This document shows positions 58,869-64,000 of a stretch of 64,000 nt of DNA, one piece after another; the stretch's first letter is position 1; each line of letters opens with the position of its first letter. The notes beneath the pieces were generated by a model, which saw nothing but the letters and a program-made list of their open reading frames with translations, did no database searches and was not told where the DNA came from. Source of the DNA: Beaufortia kweichowensis. Lineage: Eukaryota > Chordata > Actinopteri > Cypriniformes > Gastromyzontidae. Where the stretch lies: assembly GCA_019155185.1 (NCBI GenBank), contig CM032797.1:5752881-5816880 (forward strand), given 5' to 3'. A program made the translations under genes and the position numbers.

Positions 58869-58874
58869 TTTATT
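58869..58874 (-). promoter_or_regulatory. Poly(A) signal of mucin-like gene A
   Basis: Minus-strand AATAAA, 78 bases past the stop codon. Confidence 0.6.
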
Positions 58875-58951
58875 TCTTTAACACTCAATAACATCACAAC
58901 TATTCACTCAAAGCCTTATACTCTTAGGCGAGTGTCAAATGCAGGATTCCT

Positions 58952-59961
58952 TTAAGGCCGGCCATCACTCATGTCATAGACATGTCCAAATAAGAGCAGA
59001 CACACACAGGCACTCACACACAAATAATAATACATCACATGATGTAACAGTGATGAAGACGATGAAGATGACAGTGCTGAGGTTAGTAATGATGGTGTTG
59101 GTGAAGATGTTGATTTTGTTGTGGTTGGTGAGGATGATGATGATGTTGGTGGTGAAGATGTTGATGTAGTTGTGATTTGTAAGGATGATGATGGAGAAGA
59201 TGATGATGGTGTTGAGGATGATGATGTTGTTGGTGAAGATGTTGATAAAGTTGTGAATGGTGAGGAAGATGATGGTGGTGGTGAAGATGTTAATGTAGTT
59301 GTGATTGTTGAGGATGGTGGTGAGAATGACGATGGTAATGGTGAAGGTGTTAATTTTGTTGTGGTTGGTGAGGATGATGATGGTGAAGATGATGATGGTG
59401 AGGATGTTAATTTTGATGTGGTTGGTGAGGATGATGATGGTGGTGAAGATGTGAATTCAGTTGTGGTTGGTGCAGATGATGATGGTGGTGAAGATGTTGA
59501 TTTTGTTGTAGTTGGTGAGAATGATGATGGTGAAGATGATGATGATGTTAATTTTGATGTGGTTGGTGAGGATGATGATGGTGGTGAAGATGTGAATTCA
59601 GTTGTGGTTGGTGCAGATGATGATGGTGGTGAAGATGTTAATTTTGATGTGGTTGGTGAGGATGATGATGGTAGTGAAGATGTGAATTCAGTTGTGGTTG
59701 GTGCAGATGATGATGGTGGTGAAGATGTGAATTCAGTTGTGGTTGGTGCAGATGATGATGGTGGTGAAGATGTTGATTTTGTTGTAGTTGGTGAGAATGA
59801 TGATGGTGAAGATGATGATGATGTTAATTTTGATGTGGTTGGTGAGGATGATGATGGTGGTGAAGATGTGAATTCAGTTGTGGTTGGTGCAGATGATGAT
59901 GGTGGTGAAGATGTTGATTTTGTTGTAGTTCGTGTTGTTGTTGGTTTTTTTGTGCTTGGTG
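58952..59961 (-). CDS. Gene A exon 3, mucin-like repeat and C-terminus
   Basis: 1010 bases open in the phase-1 frame from acceptor TTCAATAG (AG at 59962-59963) to TAA at 58952-58954. An earlier AG would run into a stop. Ser/Thr/Pro repeats are followed by SLLHHVMYYYLCVSACVC and a short polar end. A GTGAGT inside the hydrophobic part could act as a donor, so the extreme C-terminus is uncertain. Confidence 0.65.
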
Positions 59962-61620
59962 CTATTGAAGATATTGAGGATGGTGGTTATTCTGAAGTTG
60001 TCAAGTTAACAAATTCAGTTTTATTTGTGTTATTTGTGTATATTATAACTTACGTGTCTTGCATGTATGAATATAATCACTACAGCAGTCCCCATTTTCC
60101 AGGCAGCTCTCATCACAATAACAATCATCACGTTTGCAGCTATCGTCATATCCAGGGCAGCAGAGGGTTGTGGGTGAAAAACATGATCCTGAAAGTCAAA
60201 CAGACCCAAGACATTAATACAAAGATAGTTCACCCAAAAATGATGTCTATAATCATTTACTTATTACAAGGGAAGGTCCCCAAATATGAGAGTAATGGCC
60301 CTTTCAAACTGGCCATGATGCAAAAAAGTGAATGGCTGACAACCTGAGCTTTTACATCAAATGTTTGATTGTCATCAGCTATTTCACCCCTGTAAGATGG
60401 CTGACGGACAGTAAGTTTGAGTCATGCACAAAACAGACCGGCCGTTTAGCCCTTTGACCTTCACCACAGAGAGCTGAACTAAACTCATAAATCCACAAGC
60501 AGAAAAATTGTTTGAGAAAAATAAAATCAAATTCTCTACTAGCAATATGAACAGTGCAGATGAGTTTGCTGTTACCTAAGGAAAAGATGACAGTACATGG
60601 TAAAAATAAAAAGATCCTCGAGGAACCATTTGGGGTTCTTCACACCTGAGGAACTTCAGAACCTAATTTAAAGTGCTTAAAGGATCCCACAAGTTTTTGC
60701 AAGAACTGCCAACACTGTTAATGTTCCTCAGAAAACCGCCTTTTGTAGAAAAATGTGCCTTGAGGTTCTGCTGATGGTTCTGCCAGTGTGGCAGTGTATA
60801 AGAACCTCAAATGGTTCCTTAAGGATCTTTTCATTTCATCTTTACAGTGTAATATGGGATGCGCTCATGGGTGTTACACTGATATAAAAACACTGGATCA
60901 TTATACAAATAAACTTCACTTAAATTAATGCCAAATTTAAGTTTCCAAGTTATGGGAAATGTCACTTTGTAAAAATAATAAATGTTATCTTTAAGATCAG
61001 GATCTTAAACACCATTTAGTGTATCCAGTCTGACCTCAAGTAAACAGAAAATTGTACATCTAATATTTCACATTCACTTTTCCATTCTATAATTATGTTT
61101 AATATATTAATATATTGTATTAATTTTTTTCTGTGGTTAATATTGGTAGTATTAGTGATTCTAAAAACTATGCCAATTAGATTAATCTGTTATTCTTAAT
61201 ATTACTGCAGCAGAAGTTGTGACTAGAAAAATCCAAATTTAAAAAACATTTTGTTATAATTTAGCATTTCAGAGTAGTCACCATTTGTACTTATAATTTG
61301 CTGCTGCTATTTGCTATTGACATACAGTATTGATTCAGCTTCCATTCCATATTCAGTTACCATATTTTCTGGGATTTTATTCTCTGGCTGTCTGCATCCA
61401 ATTTAAGTCCATCACAATGAAGCCAAAAATCTCAAAAACCTTTTCTGCTTTTACACTGGTGCAATGAGCTGCCAGCCTCTATCTGATATGCTGAGTCCAT
61501 CACAAAAAAACACAAACACATGAAGGTTATCTGGATTCTTGTGTCTAGCTCACCTGTGGTCTGACTCCTGACTGTTTGAAGCAGGAACGATAAGAAAAGT
61601 GCAGTGTGAACAGCTCTCAT
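58952..61620 (-). CDS. Gene A: secreted somatomedin-B-like/mucin-like protein (gene-level)
   Basis: I do not recognise this gene by name. Exons 61554-61620, 60054-60188 and 58952-59961 join through two phase-1 introns into 403 codons. In order: a signal peptide (MRAVHTALFLSFLLQTVRS); a Cys domain of about 45 residues (SCFSPTTLCC, CYCDESC, GDCCSDYIHTC) with somatomedin-B spacing; then about 300 residues almost wholly Ser, Thr and Pro in 15-residue repeats (TSSPPSSSAPTTTEF). The tail is hydrophobic (YYYLCVSACVCLLLFGHV). A TATA box lies above the ATG and AATAAA below the stop, fixing the minus strand. An extracellular O-glycosylated mucin, perhaps membrane-held, is inferred. The 408-residue acidic frame on the plus strand is the antisense shadow. 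Confidence 0.7.
59360..59935. repeat. 45-bp-unit coding minisatellite in gene A
   Basis: Units of 45 bases built on TGATGATGGTGGTGAAGATG (plus strand), with five copies of GTGAATTCAG and higher-order blocks repeated 276 and 141 bases apart with almost no differences. Confidence 0.9.
59962..60053 (-). other. Gene A intron 2
   Basis: 92 bp, short but with normal GTAAGT and AG ends. Confidence 0.6.
60054..60188 (-). CDS. Gene A exon 2, somatomedin-B-like Cys domain
   Basis: 135 bp between gactttcag and GTAAGT. Ten Cys, with the core C-x-C-D-E-S-C-x5-D-C-C-x-D-Y-x4-C. The domain is bounded by phase-1 introns, as is common for shuffled extracellular modules. Confidence 0.75.
60590..60852. mobile_element. 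Foldback MITE in gene A intron 1
   Basis: The arms AAAAGATCCTCGAGGAACCA and, inverted, AAAAGATCCTTAAGGAACCA continue to ACTGTAAA-type ends. This is a common fish inverted-repeat family; non-coding. Confidence 0.75.
61554..61620 (-). CDS. Gene A exon 1, signal peptide
   Basis: ATG at 61620-61618. 22 codons plus one base before GTGAGC. Cleavage is expected after TVRS or nearby. Confidence 0.7.
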
Positions 61621-61666
61621 CCTGATCCTGATGTGTGTGTCTGTGGATTGTTGTGTGTGAATTTTG

Positions 61667-61673
61667 CTTTATA
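61667..61673 (-). promoter_or_regulatory. TATA box of gene A
   Basis: Minus-strand TATAAAG, 47 bases upstream of the ATG, predicting a 5' UTR of about 20 bases. Confidence 0.6.
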
Positions 61674-61739
61674 AATGTTGCACAGATAACATATGCACGC
61701 CCATCAATGAGGAAATCATCAAAAGTTAAAGTTCCTGAC

Positions 61740-64000
61740 TATGAAAACAATTCTCAATAATTAGATTCCGGAAGTTCAGCCTTCCATAAAATACTTTTGT
61801 ATTTCTCTTCATGTGCAGCATCTTACCCAGCCAGTTCTGTTGTCCATCACTGATCAAAACACGTTTACATTAAACAACATATGCATTTCTGCATTTCAAC
61901 CACAGTTGATTAGAGTTCAGCATAGATAGAAATTCCTTCTGCGCTGTTTAAAAAGCTTTTCATGTTAAGACCTCAAAAAACTGGATGATAAAATGTCAAG
62001 ATTTTACAAACTCTAGACAAAGGGTGACTACTTTTGAACATGATTAAATATAACACAGTGCTCATTTTTTTTGTGGATGCTTTTAGTCATAACATAATTC
62101 TCACACTTATAACTGTGTTGTTTTATGCTTTTGAATTGTAAGTGTGGGACTACTATTCTCAAATGTGTGAAAAAATCGAAACAACATTGAGTAAGTGTTT
62201 CCAAACTTTCGACTGGTACTGTACATGTGAACTCTACAAACTCCTGTGAACTCTACTGCATACCTAACATTCAAAAGATATCTCTTACAAATAAGTATAT
62301 TTCCAGTTCATTTTGTTTAGTATACTTGAGCAAAGTATATTTAATGTAGTATGTACTGGTACTAGTATATTTGTAAGTGTACTTTTATACAACTTGAGAC
62401 TAAACTGGCCCGCTTTTAAGTCTTTAAAAGTCTACTTTTAAAGTCTACTTAAGTCTAACATAAATCAGATACACTATTAGTTTTTTTTTCTGAAAAACTA
62501 CCTAAGAATTTTCTATAAAAAAGTAAAATTGAAAGAATACTTTCTTGTTTTTAGTTTAAAAGACATATATACACTATTTTGTAAGGCACAAGATGGTAGT
62601 ACTCTCCATTTGTCGTCCGTCAGTAGTTTGGCGTGTACATGCTTAATCATCTGATGGTTGTGTAGAGTTTCTGTTCAAATTAGGAGTTAAGATTAAAAGA
62701 AGAGTTAAAACTATAGGGTTATAATGGTCCCGGAGAGCGAGTGTGAACCAAGAGATGTTGTCGCCATTGTAGATCCTTGTTTACACTCGCATACTTTTTC
62801 TTTTGAACGACAGAGACTGCGAGTTATTGAGTTCAAACAAACAAAGCAGCACAAAGACAGAGAGAGCCAAAGAACACTTGAACTATGGTGAAACCATGGT
62901 TAATTATTGTAATGGACTTGTAATATTAAAACAAAATACAGAAACATACATATAAAAGTATATGTATAAAAACCAATTAAACAACAATCTCTCAAATATT
63001 TACTTTAATACTTTTATTAAAAACCTTAAGCTTTTGATTTTATTCCTCATCGAAATATATAAAACAAATAGTCAATAGTTTAAAACAAATAGCCAGTATA
63101 TTTTAATGAATTCTTATTTTAACTAATAAAATACTTTAAAGGTATTCGATAAAGAGTCTACTCTTTGTTTTGCATAAATAGATCACATACTTCATAGAGT
63201 TTTCCTGTTGTACAGAACCGTGACCCAGGTACCAAACCCATGACTTCTGTGTTACGCCATAACAGTTTGGAAAGAAGTATTTACTTAGGGGGTGGGATGT
63301 TTTAGCAATAGTTTAAGATATCATAGATTGATTTCTAATTTCTAACTTTAATGCTTGTTATGTCATAATTAGAATACACTGCTTTAGCTTGGATTTTACA
63401 GACAGGGTCACATTTCACTATTTTAGAAAAACTTTAGACAGTAGGTCTATATTGACTGAACCAACTTTTCCATACATGTTACATATACATGATTACTATA
63501 CATGTTTACCAGTATTTGCAAACTATTTTTCTGTAAATAAAAGCCCAGAAGGTTTTAGCAATTGTTATGAAAATTGCTATGTAAACAAAAAATTATAATA
63601 TTCATTTACCTTTAGTTTACAGGATATCTAATATAATAAATTAAAACATGTTTTTGTCCATTCAGAGGCAATATAAAGGAAACTATACTTTTTATAATGA
63701 GGGAAAAGCTTTTTGTTGTAAGTCACTTCGAAAATGAAAGTTGGATTTAGAAGTGTTTGTTTATGACAAATGCAGTCAGCTATGTGTTAATCTTATCAGA
63801 AGTGTCACTTTTAGTTCCTGGGTCATTTCTGTAGCTGTCAGAACTACCTGCACAAAAAAGTTGAGACATGTAAGCCTACATAAAAAGTATTTCTTAAAAA
63901 ATGAGTATTTCATTCCAACAATACCATATTCCATATTTTTTACAGAAACATATTTTCACTTAATTTTTGATATTCACAATATAAAAAACAATAAAAAGCC
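61740..64000. other. Right-end intergenic region
   Basis: No gene recognised. 62000-62225 is a transposon-like repeat ending AAACTTTCGACTGGTACTGTA. 62285-62400 has AGTATAC-type repetitive sequence. The remainder is AT-rich. Confidence 0.5.

Noticed and set aside
59121..60347. 408-residue acidic open frame on the plus strand
   Set aside because: It is the antisense of the mucin-like exon of gene A; it runs through a minus-strand intron and the Cys-domain exon and has low-complexity GAT-repeat origin.
62720..62860. Short ATGGCGACAACATC frame on the minus strand
   Set aside because: Stops after 18 codons and sits in sequence that looks repetitive; no gene support.

Overview
This window is vertebrate nuclear DNA, almost certainly from a ray-finned fish and probably a cypriniform. 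The evidence is small exons with GT-AG introns, three genes that are neighbours in other vertebrates (acsl3, pax3 and a KCNE channel subunit; in human ACSL3, PAX3 and KCNE4 lie together on 2q36), and cyprinid-type foldback transposons and (CT)n arrays. No bacterial, viral or plasmid features were seen.

Left part (1-9.3 kb, minus strand): acsl3. Ten coding exons (348-4425) encode the first 480 or so residues, including the AMP-binding motif. The C-terminal exons lie off the left edge. A CpG-rich promoter sits near 9.1 kb. A separate minus-strand terminal exon with two poly(A) signals occupies 1-276 and is not ordinary acsl3 sequence. A tRNA-Gly(CCC) gene is at 9615-9685.

Centre (9.7-45.8 kb, plus strand): a 12 kb gene-poor region with several GC-balanced islands that look like pax3 enhancers, then pax3 in nine coding exons (23058-44258, 485 codons). 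Paired domain, octapeptide and homeodomain are intact and all exon phases agree. It is probably the teleost pax3b copy. The exon 2/3 junction has a tandem acceptor that gives forms with or without one Gln. The last exon is read in a frame that ends the protein after only five more residues.

Right part (46-64 kb): a short KCNE-family potassium-channel subunit gene on the plus strand (CDS 48019-48366), then a minus-strand tandem pair of genes I do not recognise. Each has a signal-peptide exon, one exon with a somatomedin-B-like Cys domain, and a last exon coding a Ser/Thr/Pro mucin-like region, followed by a nearby AATAAA. Gene A (58952-61620) is intact at 403 codons and contains a 45-bp-unit repeat array. 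Gene B (53027-55202) has the same architecture, but its Cys-domain exon has lost one base in a T run, so it is a pseudogene or a null allele, or the base is a sequence error. A third, decayed copy of the promoter lies near 56.1 kb. This small mucin-like cluster is the best candidate for something undescribed. Three reverse-oriented CTCF-like motifs lie among it and two forward ones lie upstream of pax3.
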